64,000 nt of DNA, taken from Pomacea canaliculata (lineage: Eukaryota; Mollusca; Gastropoda; Architaenioglossa; Ampullariidae). The notes below the pieces were generated by a model that was given only the letters and a program-made list of their open reading frames with translations, did not search any database and was not told the DNA's origin. Position numbers and translations under genes: made by a program. The stretch covers positions 1,133,501 through 1,197,500 of the forward strand of contig NC_037597.1 of assembly GCF_003073045.1 (NCBI RefSeq). Reading direction: 5' to 3'. The stretch's first letter is position 1. Each line of letters starts with the position of its first letter. Shown here in pieces: positions 23,627 through 35,812 of the stretch.

Positions 23627-24077
23627 ATAGGACGCCGATTTAAACGAAAGATCTCTATGAGAAAGAATTTTCATACTCTCTCTCTCTTTCTGTCAACTGT
23701 TATCAACTCCTGATGTTGCAACATCAACATGCATCTGTAATGCGACTTTTCTCCAAGCCTTAGTTTTGTAGTCGCAGCGACACCTGTGTGTTTTCGCTGA
23801 CTTTCATGCTAGCGATGTAAGGTGTGTGATTTCCCTCCAATTCCTCATACAAAATGTCTCCCTCCTACTGATGCGTTTCATGTCAGCACAAAGTTCTCTC
23901 TTTGTATCGCTAGCAACCACAGTTTAAAGTGACCTTCCCCTTCTCCCCCTCTCCTCATCTGTTTACTTTGGTTTGTCTCCGTGAAGCCAACAGAGCGGCA
24001 ACAGTTGACAGAGTCTTGTAATTGTGAAAACTCTCTCATGGAGGATCTTTCGTTTAAATTGGTGTCCTATGGCAACA
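23627..24077. mobile_element. Inverted-repeat (foldback-like) element
   Basis: The left arm (about 23627-23705, with gcgataggacgccgatttaa, acgaaagatc and ctgtcaactgtt) is matched in inverted orientation by the right arm (about 24000-24077). The arms are roughly 80% alike and enclose about 300 bp without a gene. No convincing target duplication was found, so the class is unknown. Confidence 0.6.
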
Positions 24078-26421
24078 ACAGACTCCCGTTTCCGAGTGTG
24101 TACTGCGCATGCTCTAAATAATTGACGAAGTACCATCATTAAGTATGATCATGGCATAATACAAAATACTTTATATGAAATTTTTTACTTTAGTTTTATC
24201 AAAAAGCTTGGGAGAAGAGAATCTGGATGCACATTGGAAAGTATTTAAGACCACCAAATTGGAAAAGACAGGTAGAAATTAAGTTTAAAAAAATCAAAAG
24301 CTGGTAAGTGAAAATGCAGATAACAACTTGTCCACACGTACCTTTTCTGGACTGGGGTTTTGGTCCTCCTTGTCCTGTGTCAAGAGAGTCTCGCCGACGT
24401 TATTTATAATAACGGAAAACCGGCGAAAGTCGAGCCAGATCATGACTACACACTTAGATAAGAAGGTTATGAAGACCACGGCTGTGAGTGCCCCATATTT
24501 GCAATTAATCTAATCATTATGCAAAGTTTGACCAGCAAGTAGTTTTCTATAATGTCGTTGGTCACAACTTCCAACTCAAGTGTCCCACGCCGCTAATCTT
24601 CCTGCAAACATTTTTAAGTGGATTTAAAAGGAGCAGTGATCTCAGGTATAAAAAGTACCCGATCATTCTTCATGGAGGTTGTGCTGAACATTCGCATTGT
24701 ATTAATCTATTACGATAATTTAAAACATCCTGTAACATCTTTCTGAGTGTCGGTCTGTGTCTTGTTTTGTCCTCGTCACTCTGTCGGGAACAACGTGAGT
24801 ACAGGGTTTGGAAAGAATGCGATTTATCGTTTCTGATTTTATTTTCTAATAATGCTGACATCAGTGTGCGTGTGTAGGTGTGTGTGTGTTTTAAAGGGCA
24901 GTGACTGAAGTCTAATATTACTAATCACACTGCAAGGACCATGGACGTAGTGCTATTAGTTTGTGCAATGACTAGCATAATGCTCGGGCGGTTACTGTGT
25001 ATACAAAAAAAAACAAAAAAACAAATGTAGTCCATCTTCCGGCCCACAGCCGAGTAGAAGACATTTAAGAGCGATAAGAATAGAATCCCAAAACAGCGAA
25101 TGTGAGTACACACTCATTTTTTTTTTTCTATTCACCTTAGACCTGCTTTCATTCATACCATGCCAGTTCCAGTTTCTCCTTCTTCTGGAATCTGATTGTT
25201 TTCTATATTTTTATTTATCATTGTGAAACATTTTTTCTTCACAATTTTGCGATTTTTTTAAAATTAGGCACAATGCAAAGTGCATTAGTTGGAAGAGGAT
25301 TTAAACCTCGATTGGACTCGACTGGTGGATTACTAATAGTCATCTCTTTACTTAGTACATATGTATTACTTTTTCGAAAAGAAACTGGCTTTTGGGGCGG
25401 GGGTGGCAAGCATCATATCAATGCATCTTCGTGAGAATAAGACATGAAACGAACATCAGAACAAATGATCCAGGAATTTAAAAAGCTCTTTATCTTTAGT
25501 TATGAAGACTTGGTTGTGCGAGATAATTTATGGTAATATAAAGACAGTGGCTGTCACCACTTGGTCCAGTTTGTCAGTGGCGGGAAGTTAAATTTCGAGC
25601 ACCTCATAGCAGCATTAGACCAAAGATATTTAATACTATTTACTAAATTTGATTAGACAGTAAAAATAACGATCAACGGGAGGCTATTAGTTTTACACGA
25701 TTCTGGAAAAGTACGAGTACCTTCCCTTGTACTGATTTTACCTGAACATTGTCCACACACACATTGGAGTGCAGGGACAGCAGTCAGCTCCCGCTACCCA
25801 AAATGACGACTTTGTTTAATGTCACATTTTTCCGAATAATTTCCACAATGTTAGCTTGTAGTGATGTAATACTCATACATCAATCCTACATCAGGATAAA
25901 ATAATTATGCGGTCAGATTTAATAAACAGGGGTTTATAAGTATTAATACAACAAAAACACTGAAATTAGATAAATCTCAGATTCATAATTATTGCAGACA
26001 CGAGTCTTGATAGACAATTTACAACTGTCTGCCTATTATGAGCTGTGTAAAAGCGCCATCTGCCATATGATCTTAACATGCACTTGTCCATGTGTTTGTT
26101 CTATGAAGGCTTGATTGTATTGTAACTCATTATTATAATAGCTTTAGTCATACAGGTATCACACACAAACATAAGCGTCACTAAGTTACCCACAGACAAA
26201 AACATGATCAATCTTATTCTGATCAGTTGTTTTTTTTAAACAAACCTGAAGCTCTCATTTGTTAAATGTCAAAATGTCTGCTAGACACCATACATTATTT
26301 TATTATTGTTGAATTTGGGAGGGCAATGTTTTTCCAGCTCAAGGCAATTGTACTCTACTGAGGGATGAGGTTCTGGGGAAATAAGGGAAGTGGGAGACAG
26401 GAGGAGTAGGAGGCTTAGGGA
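24078..26421. other. Gene-poor region
   Basis: 24765-24880 is the copy of the block at 15680-15800. Otherwise there are short AT-rich frames only. No gene, RNA or mobile element could be recognised in 24881-26421. Confidence 0.45.
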
Positions 26422-26640
26422 TCACATACACAGTAAACATTACTGATTTACAAACTATGACAGATCACATACACTGTGAACATTGCTGATATACAAACTA
26501 GGATAGCTCACATACAGTAAACACAACTATATACAAACTAGGACAGATCACATACACTGTGAACATTGCTGATAAACAAACTTGATCTGATACACAGTGA
26601 ACATTGCTGATGTACAAACAAGGATTGCTCACACTACTTC
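26422..26640. repeat. Tandem repeat, about 42 bp x 5
   Basis: The unit cacatacactgtgaacattg followed by ctgatatacaaactaggaca recurs five times with small deletions. Confidence 0.88.
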
Positions 26641-29600
26641 TTTATATCAGTTAAGGTGAGTTTTCTGTATTTTTAATGCAAATAGCAGTTTTCTTCCGTT
26701 TTTCCAAATGTTCTCTCCTAAAACAAATACCTAATACAAAGGTTGATAGATATATTATCAACATTGTTCCTACATGGCAACAGCTAGCCAGCCGTGATTA
26801 GTTCCTTAAATCATTTAACTCTCTGTAATGGGCCAAACACGATATCATTTACAGACTTGCATTTACCAAAAAAAAAACTGCCCTTTGGGTTTTTTTAAAA
26901 ATAGAATACACTTGATCTAACACAAGCTGACCAATTCAAATGTCAATAATGTATATGCATTCCTGTTCAAGATTTTAATGTGCAAAACCAAACACTGCTT
27001 ACTGATAGGATACTCTCCTGACAATTTAAATATACAAAAGTTAAAACACAACAGACTAAACTGTAAAAAAGTGTCTTTGTTTAGCTTTGTTTCTGATAAT
27101 TGGAGAAACGAGCCTTGATACCAGAGCAATCTTCCCGAGCATGACAGCAGAGAGCATATAAGCTGACCCATAATTGATGCAGCAATAATTATGTATAAAT
27201 ATCAGGGGTGCCCAACCTATGGTACGTGAATGTGCCTCATCCAGCCAGCTTATTGTAACCAGACAACATAATTTCATTTTTAACATCAGGATTCTGATAA
27301 AATCGCCATGTTCTGGCCTGGGAGATTTTATATTAGTGCGGCCCTCAGGAGAGAAAAGCTTGGGCATCACTGACATATACCAATTCAGCAAGGATTAGGA
27401 AGTGGAATAATGTACACATAAAGAACAAATTACAGGCATGTACAACTTTTAAGTTGTTTTTTTTAACAAAGTAGTTTTAGATGCCTTTTATTAAGCCTGA
27501 TCAATATTTAACAGACCCTGCCATGTCAAATGTATAAAAAAAAAATAAATAAATTACAGAATATGCATATTGTCCCAAAACAATTACTTCAACAGCGTTG
27601 TTTTTAACGGAGCCTGAAATGACAAATCACTTGTCAAATTAACTTACAGAAGAAGAACACATAAATTCTAGACTGATGTACCTATATTTATTGAAGCAAG
27701 CTTGCCATTGCACTTGCACACTTTTAAAACTATAAAGTTTTAAACATTAATCATCTACAATACATTATTAGACTGAATAACATAGGACATTTCACATCCA
27801 TGCATGATTCAAAAACCCAGACAATTTAATGATGAGTAGTTCTGAACCATTGGAAAATATAGTTAATCTTACACATGCCCATATATTTAGCAAGCTGCTG
27901 AACATTGAGTATGCCTACAAGTGTCTGCATGTATTCATTCATGATGTAATTTAATACTTTACATATCATTTCTGTAGATTACAAATCAATCAGCACAGTG
28001 TACATTTTTTCACCTGTGCCATGGAGTTCACCACAGTATCCCTGCTCTGTCGAGGCCCAATATGGCACGAAAAAAGTAGTGCCTTACACAGAAACCAGTT
28101 TCTGAATTCGTAGACATAGCCACCCTCTTTGTTTCTACATTTGTATGCAAACAGTTATGAATGAAAAACGGGTAAGCAAAGTAAACCATATACACTAGGA
28201 CTGGTTCTTTTGTGAGTACTGTCCCATAAATTTTCTAATCCATGCAGGTAAAAAAAAAAAGCTGTATCATGTTCAACTTGTTCTATCCAGATGAACACCT
28301 TTTTTCAGTTTCTTCCACCAAAAGGCATTCTAAAACAGTGAAAACCAGAATCTCTCCATCATATCATGTTAACTTTTTTTACAGTTTACTTGGGTATACA
28401 GAGCGGAAAAACAACTCCCACGCAGCTCATTAGCAACATACTATGAGCTGTAAAGATGAAATAATCTGAATGTTTTTCATTTTACCAAATCAACATTACA
28501 AAAATAATCAGTCCCACGTTTATAAAAAAAAAAGTGCATTGATTAAACATACTGATTAAAAAATAAAAACACACATAAAATTGGCATTAAAAGAGAGCGA
28601 CTACAAAACGCCCAATCCAAAACATTTGCTAGGCTTCACGTAAAGTTAGAGATCATGACCATGCTTATCATTTCCATATCTAAATTACTAGAACACAAGT
28701 CGCCAATATTCATAAATTGTCAAACAACATACATATATTCTGGTAAAGCAACATAAACTGAGAGGCAGGCAACATTTCTAAGGAGTTCTTATGATTCTGC
28801 TTGAAATATTTACTCGCACCACAGATAAGCAGCATTGCACAGGGATTGTATTTTTCTCTTTTATATTGAGGTAACAAAACAAAATTATTCATTACAACAA
28901 ATCTCTATAAAAACATCACATGAAGCCTATTTTGTAATCTCATAGTCCTATCGACGATTTTTATGTTGGCCTCAAGTAAATGGGTTTTTGGATTCGTAAC
29001 ATTTTGCAGCAGAAGCAGAAACCACTTTTGCACATGCTGCTATGCACACTATAAAATGTGTCGCAATGGCTGCGTTATTTCATCGTCAAGTTGTGACAGG
29101 CAAAAAAGAAAACCTACAGGTGCAAATGCTGCCCACCTACTTGTCAAGTTTGTGTGAGACTAAATGTATAATGTCACACATCAGCCCAACCTGCCTGATT
29201 ATACAGGCTCATCGCTTCTCAAACCAATAATATGGCACACAGCAGATACTATGCCAAGCCTGAAACAGAAAACAGAAGATTTGGTTAGAAAAAAGCAAAC
29301 CAAATATCAGAAACAGACATGCATTTGCTTACCAAACACACACAAATGCACGCATGCATGCACACCTCATTTGACTGTTACACTGTCACACTGTCTACAT
29401 TCGCTATGAAAATAAGGTCTTTCCCAACAGTCAGAACTGAACAGCAGAAAAATTATTTTTGTGTTTTCTTTCTCAAAAACATTTAAATATGCTTGATTGT
29501 TGCCTGAGGATGCAACCAGTTCTTTGAAAGAATACTCATGTAAAAAAAAAGACTGATTTACTATCTAGATGAGTTTTCAGCAGGGCAATCAGGAGCCTAG

Positions 29601-30119
29601 GCTAAACATCAGGCAACCACAGGACATTAAAAAAAATGAACATACATGACACAATTGATACATAAGAAGAGTGAAGATTAAAGAGGTACAATATCTCAAC
29701 CGACCATTTTCATTTCTATACTAGACCAGTTGGTAAGTGACACCTGATGAAGTTTATCAGCACTGATTCATCAATCATCGTAGTAACCTTGCTGAAATAT
29801 AAACAGCATTGTTGTTTAATACAATGTTTTAAAAAATCTATATAATGATAATTTCACTTCACAGCAAAAGTGCAGCAGCCTCTTAAAGACTCACTTTCAG
29901 TCAACACCTGTGTCAAATTCTAGAGAATTTTCACATATGTTAAAAATGATCCCCACAATCAACATGAAATTACTGTTTCTATGACAAGTTGCAGTTCATA
30001 AACACTGATCCTGTAATACAAATAATCTTAGCTCGTTATCAGATCATTATAAGCACTGATACTAAAGCCTCATGGTGCCCCCCAAAAAAATTCTTTCAAG
30101 GTCCAAAAACTACTGAACA
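26641..30119 (-). other. AT-rich region, at least partly the 3'UTR of the CREBZF-like gene
   Basis: Apart from the MITE at 27203-27372, no coding sequence is recognisable. The right part must be the 3'UTR of the bZIP gene ending at 30120. Several TTTATT sites (AATAAA on the minus strand) occur, so its end cannot be fixed. Confidence 0.45.
27203..27372. mobile_element. Short hAT-like MITE
   Basis: About 170 bp, starting CAGGGGTGCCCAAC and ending in its approximate inverse (CAGTGATGCCCAAG on the minus strand). Flanking octamers (ATAAATAT/ACATATAC) agree only partly, as expected for an old insertion. Confidence 0.6.
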
Positions 30120-31166
30120 TTAGGCATTTACATCAGGTCTGTAGTAATTGTGATCACTGGAAAAGCTTTGAACAGAACTCTCATTACATGAGCGACAAAA
30201 TTCAAGAGATACAGATTGACCAGAAACATGCAGGCAGACCCCTCCTTTCAAAGGAGATGAAATGCCAGAAAATATGCTGCTGTTCTCATCTTCATTTAGA
30301 CTGCAAACATCAATGACTTCTTTTTCTGCAAAGTTTTTACTGTGAGCTACAGTTTCTGCCCCAATCAATATATTGCCAGTAAATGATTGTTGTTGTACAG
30401 AAGATCGAGCTGCTTCATTACCTGAAACAGTTCTTGACTGATCACCAAAATGAGGGATGGCTGATAGTGTCTCGTTGTCTCGCTTTGACCTGGCTCTTGT
30501 TGACACAAAGCTCTGCACTGGCAATTTACCTTTTGAAGCTAAGGTCCTATTTAAAACAGGAAGCCTCTGGTTCTCATCAGAATGCACACTAAGTGAGTTA
30601 CCAAATTTGACACCAGGAATACTATTTATGCTCTGCAAAAGGGTGGACAACACCGACTGATTTGCTAGCACATTCTTCAGGTACTGAACTTCTTTTTCCA
30701 ACTTCGCAATAGTCTTTGTTTTCTCTTCATCCCTTTTCTTCAAGTGTGAATTCTCTATTCTCAGTTCGCGCACAGATTCCTCCAATTCTGTGAGGTACTT
30801 CTTCTTTTTTAACCTGTTTTCTCTTGCTGCGATTGCATTCTTTGTTCTGCATTCTACTCGCTGGCCTTCGGCAAGTGTAGAGCTTCGATCAGCCTGTCTA
30901 ACAAAGAAAACAGTCTTAGGTTGGATGTCTTCCTGTATATCATCGACAATAAGGATGTCATTACCGTTTAAGTATGGGCTGCGCTGCTGTGGCGACCTCG
31001 GCTGAGTAGCGCGACCTGCTCTGCTGGTTGTAGAAAGATCTTTGAACTCGCCAGACAGGTAGCTGCTCAAACTCGTATCGTCCACTAAACCATCTATTTC
31101 AGCGTCGGACATAAAGTCTAGATCACACTCATCTTCTGCCCACATTTCTCGCTCGCAATTCGCCAT
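30120..31166 (-). CDS. CREBZF: CREBZF/Zhangfei-like bZIP transcription regulator, intronless
   Basis: Single open frame of 348 aa. An acidic N-terminus (about residues 8-32) is followed by a bZIP: the basic region around 107-123 has RTKNAIAARENR with the invariant Asn110 and Arg118, and a leucine zipper runs to about 175, ending YLKNVLANQSVLSTLL. The YLK.VLAN tail after the zipper and the asparagine in place of the usual Ser/Cys of the basic region are marks of CREBZF (Zhangfei). Near the C-terminus Asp338-His-Asn-Tyr341 fits the HCF-1 binding motif [D/E]HxY, also known in CREBZF. Known family members bind HCF-1 and modulate CREB/ATF and unfolded-protein-response factors. The start ATG is the first in frame, in a CpG-containing promoter zone. 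Orthology is fairly sure; function is inferred. Confidence 0.85.
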   Translation of the reverse strand: MANCEREMWAEDECDLDFMSDAEIDGLVDDTSLSSYLSGEFKDLSTTSRAGRATQPRSPQQRSPYLNGNDILIVDDIQEDIQPKTVFFVRQADRSSTLAEGQRVECRTKNAIAARENRLKKKKYLTELEESVRELRIENSHLKKRDEEKTKTIAKLEKEVQYLKNVLANQSVLSTLLQSINSIPGVKFGNSLSVHSDENQRLPVLNRTLASKGKLPVQSFVSTRARSKRDNETLSAIPHFGDQSRTVSGNEAARSSVQQQSFTGNILIGAETVAHSKNFAEKEVIDVCSLNEDENSSIFSGISSPLKGGVCLHVSGQSVSLEFCRSCNESSVQSFSSDHNYYRPDVNA

Positions 31167-31330
31167 AACTGTAATATTTTTACACTGGCATGTAATATTT
31201 TGTGGCGATCACACTATTACGGAGAAAAACACATTATTTCCACAGATACTAAACCGGAAATGGTTCAAGCGCCATCACCCCGCTGACCACCAAGTGCATT
31301 ATGGGAAGCAACTGGTGGCGTCAACTACGA
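31167..31330 (-). promoter_or_regulatory. Probable TATA-less promoter of the CREBZF-like gene
   Basis: Just upstream of the ATG lie an ETS-like aaccggaaat (31252-31261), a GCGCCATC box (31270-31277) and tgcattatgggaagc (31294-31308). These are typical of housekeeping promoters. Factor binding is inference. Confidence 0.45.
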
Positions 31331-32301
31331 CCGCAGCAAACAGTCGATTACACCTCAGCATCATCTATGCAATAATTCGAAATAAAATTGAGGCACAGCT
31401 TTTCTTATCGAGTAACGACGACCCCACCAACAATGGTGAACCCGTGGGAGTTACGCAAACACATGACGTCACTAGATAACTGTCGTCTGCTCCACTCTGG
31501 ACACCAGTAGAACTCGCTGCAAACTTCCTTATCATGCGGTTCATGGAAAACAATTCATTAACGAAATTTAACGTTTTGTATGTTGTATGAACACACGCAG
31601 AGCCTTCGCTGTGTGACTCTGCTTGGTATACAGTTTCTAATATAAATACTTGTAAACTGTCGATCTCCGCCTGTAAGGGCCACAACCCGTTGAACCACAG
31701 ACTATATAAGTAAACATGATTAACTTCTCCGTGGATAGAGTGAATTTAATCCCTCACACACACACAAGGCAATGAAAGTATGCATGAAATAATGTTTGCG
31801 TCTGATGATTTAGGATGTCTAACCGTTTTGACGAGTTATTTCATGACAAAGTCACCTGTCCACTGCACGCATGCCCTTGTTGTACACATGCCCCAGAAAC
31901 CCACTCAAACTTAGCATTAGAAAATTATTCTTTATTGTGGCGATTACTTGCTTTTTCCAGGTATAAAAAAAATAATTTTCATATAAATTAATGATTATAA
32001 CATTTTATTTATATAAACCTTAATGATCATGATAGCAATTAAGTACTGGACTTTTTTTTGTCGTAGCTGAGCATTTGATGTTACTTTGACAAGTATCTAG
32101 TAAGACCTTGTGTAAGGGACGGAGACGTGGCCAGGTGCGGTCTACTGTATATATACCCATCACTTGAGAGATGAGCGCCGTCCCCTCCGCCCACCACGCA
32201 AGCAGCGAACCGTGACTGCCTTGGGGCTTCTCACCAGAGGGCGGCTCCACTCGGCTTCGTCTGCTGTCCAACGGTGGAGGTACGCGGTCTGTCATCAATG
32301 A
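31331..32301. other. Intergenic, no gene recognised
   Basis: Short frames only. A (CA)n run lies at about 31756-31767. Confidence 0.4.
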
Positions 32302-32745
32302 GTAACGAATCGAAACCTCCGGGCGTATCTAAACGTATGGGTATAGTCTGCGCATGCGCACGAAGCGAAACTTCACTACCGCCTGGTAGTTTTACTTGAA
32401 ATAAAAGTAAAGGATGAAACATTATTGGACATACTAAATAAAATGGCATTGCTAAAGCAAAATTATACAACTCCTAATATGCTTTGATCTGGTTTTTGAT
32501 AAATAAACATCAGATGGATTAGTAAATATTTTCTTGGGTTTATTTTATCAAAAACCAGCTCAAAGCATATTGTGAGTTGTATAATTTTGCTTTTGCAATG
32601 CCATTTTATTTCGTAATGTTTTGTAATGTTTCATCCTTTACTTTTATTTCAAGTAAACTACCAGGCAGTAGTGAAGTTTCGCTTCGTGCGCATGCGCAGA
32701 CTATACCCATACGTTTAGATACGCCCGGAGGTTTCGATTCGTTAC
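32302..32745. repeat. 444-bp near-perfect palindrome (two arms of about 205 bp)
   Basis: The left arm begins gtaacgaatcgaaacctccg and the right arm ends with its reverse complement (ttcgattcgttac at 32745). Arms match almost throughout, including tctgcgcatgcgcacgaagc, the ttttacttgaaataaaagta segment and tggtttttgataaa. The centre (about 32508-32540) is a short AT-rich loop. The outer end recurs alone at 37226-37290, so the palindrome is a mobile or amplified repeat made of two inverted copies. Confidence 0.9.
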
Positions 32746-35221
32746 ACCCCCACCTCCACCCACCCCACTCCACCCCTATCCCCCGGGAAGGGACTCTCTC
32801 GTTCTGCCACCGTAGCACGTCGGTGACAACCGACTGTCAGATGACATTAGCCCTCAGTGAATGCCACTTACCGCATAGTGCACATTATCATCTGTTATTT
32901 TTTCTGTTGTCTCTGTCTCGTTTACGTATCCATAGCCGGCGTCCCCAAAACGGCTTCTATCTGGTAATACGCGTCCATCGCATAGGATGGCAGCTATGGT
33001 GTCACAGTACAATTCGCAACCCTGCGCGTAAATGAAGGAATAAATAAGGGAGAAAACACGGGAACCTTTAGGACTTGTTCCTCCAGCGATTACTTCCCTT
33101 TAAAGGGTGAAAAGGTCAACCAATCGTGTGTTACCTCGTGTAAATTCCACTCTGATGTTTTGTTTACTAGGGCGCCATATTACATTCGTTGGGGGGTCAC
33201 TCGATTTGACGTGGATTTGTACTCAAACAACAGAAAATGAGAAGTAAACAGTAAGTAATATTTAAATTCTAATGTATATTCAAATAAAATATGATCTTGG
33301 TTGGTACTTTATGCTTGTATATATTATGTAAAAAAAAATTCTTAATTTCTGTCTTGTGTTACCTTCCGATACGTTTGGAACAGTTATTTTTTTATGATTT
33401 TTTGAAATTGGTGAATTTCCGTGCGTACGGGGGGATTTTTTGTGGGCAGTTTTTAAAATGGGATCGCCCTGGCGAGGGTAGGTAGAAGTGTTCGCGGAGT
33501 AGTGACTGGAGACGACTGACTGCTAATTGTCAGTACCCCTTACACTCCTACCTTCCCTTGCACGGGTGAAACCATTCTACGGTCCGCGAAGTTCCGCCGA
33601 GGTCACTGAGAGGTCAGCAAGCCAGTGGCACACGTGGCTGGCTGTGAGTCACGCGGTTTCTCTTCAGCCCCTTGTCTCTTCGTCAAGGTGCGGTCAGCTG
33701 GACAAACCGGTAAGCATTCCTTTTATTGCACCATAGAAAATAAGTATAGAAATATAGACAATTATTTTCAACGAAACATAAACCCGGTTCATTAATTATG
33801 AAGATCAGCATTCGCAGGAAATGAAGAATCGAGAAGAAATGGCTGACCTCCCTGCAAGATAAAGAGCAAAACATAAAGGCTAGCTGTATCCGACTTAATC
33901 ATCGATGAAGTGATGAACGACGACACGAACATGGACAACACCAGTGTAGCTACTAGTCAGGCACAATGATGATAGTGAGTGAACACGTGACTCAGATGAA
34001 GGGTTGCAGGATCAGGACAGGCAGAAATTGTCGGGGACCAAAATTATTGCCAGATCACCTTATAAAAAGATGGAGAGACGCAAACAAAGCTTTGCCCCAG
34101 CTGAAGGTTGCACTAGCGATAATCCCACAACACAAAAACAACCATTGTGCCAGCTTTTCCTTCAAGATAAGCGTAAAAACCAGATAGAGAAAATAAACCC
34201 ATCCTTTGGGTGTTCCTTTTTACTTGATAAAACTATTTTGTAGATCATGGTCAACATGGTAAAGGAATTAGGAATTTTTCTTCCTCCCCTTTTTATTTCC
34301 CCTGCTGATCGCGAGAAACGTAGGAATCTGTGTGTAATCATGTCCGTGACCTACACTGCGACTGGTATACAACTCCGCCCCTCCACCCACTTCTGTATAA
34401 TGTCTGAAGGTCGTTTCCAAAACCACCCTTAGTCAACTCGACTACAGCCCTGAGTTGATTCAGATACTTATTTCATTCGACATCCGCGTGCTGAAATTAC
34501 TTGTTAGTGTCATGACATAATTGTTGATCGCTGTATGTCAGTAAGGCACAATTAACGGTGTTATTTCTCCGATACATTCTAGTCACTGGATTTACGTTGG
34601 TCAGTTTTTGTTATCGAAGGAAAGATAGACTTCATGTCCTCGAGAAAAATAGGACAAAGCGAAGGTGGTGGGTAAGACCATGGATTAAAAGAAGAGCCAG
34701 TGTAGTGGATCCAGGGATGGGAGTTCTCCATCCGGGGGAACTGGGACGGAAAGTAAAATTCAAAATTTTCACTGATTACGAAGGACCAGGGACTATGAAT
34801 AAAAAAGCGAAAATTTCTCGTATCGTAAACGATACCATACGCTAGTGGTAATAGGCAGAGGCGGCGTTAGGAATACGCGGGTAATGGAGTACGTGTATCA
34901 ACATCCCTATTGATGTGATACCGGAAGCACTGATTTATATACAGTTAGATAGGTTGGATTAATTTCCCGAAATAACGCACGAATTTAGTGTTTTAATTGT
35001 TGGTAACCTTTCCCACCGTCTGTGACAGTACCGGCTTTTTCTTACAGCGAAATAATATGGTGACGATAACTTAATAAACTGCTTGTTGTTATTGTCGGGC
35101 CTAACGTGAAGACATGGGTTCAATAATTTGCTTAATTAGAACTTAGAAGTGTTTTCTGAACGTCAATTTTTGTCACAACATGTTTAACACAGCTAGCAAT
35201 AAGTCATAAAGATGACCTCGG
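32746..35221. other. Region with short frames and a possible PIF/Harbinger scrap
   Basis: A GCGCCATATT motif (33171-33180) and possible donors AAACA|GTAAGT (33248) and CCG|GTAAGC (33710) suggest an unresolved transcribed unit. The frame at 34004-34243 (about 79 aa, basic) matches nothing I know. At about 34644-34700 the frame reads RTKRRWWVRPWIKRR, similar to the N-terminal RRRWWVRPW motif of PIF/Harbinger-type transposases, followed by a basic tail and stop at 34845. I regard this as a small transposon scrap with low certainty. Confidence 0.3.
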
Positions 35222-35298
35222 GTAAGGTGGTCAGACGTTTCGGGAGCGAAAGCGGGACGCGTGCCGATGACGGTGTCGTCACCGATAAAGACCGCCGA
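35222..35298. mobile_element. One end of a hAT-like MITE family
   Basis: Starts taaggtggtcagacgtttcg and continues gagcgaaagcgggac and gatgacggtgtcgtcaccg, matching the inverted right half of the complete element at 37360-37564. The other half is missing. Confidence 0.75.
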
Positions 35299-35812
35299 TA
35301 AACAGGGTGGGGGGGGGGACTTTCCTCTAACTTTACCGAGTAGTGATGCTTTCAACGGCAGATCTGTCCATGCCACTACAGTATTCCATTTAAAATAGAA
35401 AACCGGTATTTAAAATTTAAATTAAAATATTCCTACCTTATCTCCCGCTCAGCCAACTTTGCGGACGTGCAGGTGAGGCGCTGTATAAATTATCGTGCTA
35501 ATAATGGTCCGGCACCTTTGTCATTTTGCGGGGCTGTTGCTCCCAAACCGTACTTCATAGACCGTGAATCTCCTTGTAAAGTTTCAGTCATTGCAAGATT
35601 GTGTCATACATTTTTTCACAAGGATTTCGTGAATTTTCGCTGTCAAAGTTGCACTTCACAATTAAAAGTCCTTTCAGTGTTTCCACCTTTAACTGTCTTT
35701 TCACTGGCGATGTTCGCATCGTCCCCGACATAAGTTTAGTCACTGATCCGTACTCAAAGAAAACGAGTACTGGAAGCGAATAAAATGCCGGGCAGCGGGA
35801 ACCTTTAATATT

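Noticed and set aside
27056-27391. 111-codon minus-strand frame
   Set aside because: It lies largely over the MITE at 27203-27372 and shows no protein similarity that I can recognise.
30120-31166. XBP1 or CREB3 as identity of the bZIP gene
   Set aside because: The YLKNVLAN tail after the zipper and the DHNY motif fit CREBZF; there is no transmembrane segment (CREB3) and no XBP1-type hairpin intron was recognised.
33966-34243. Two overlapping 73-79-codon frames as a gene
   Set aside because: Basic, low-complexity products without known motif; possible splice donors upstream could not be tied to a consistent gene model.
35467-35733. 88-codon frame upstream of the hAT-derived ORF as part of the same protein
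   Set aside because: Different frame, no recognisable transposase motif and no splice sites that would join it convincingly.
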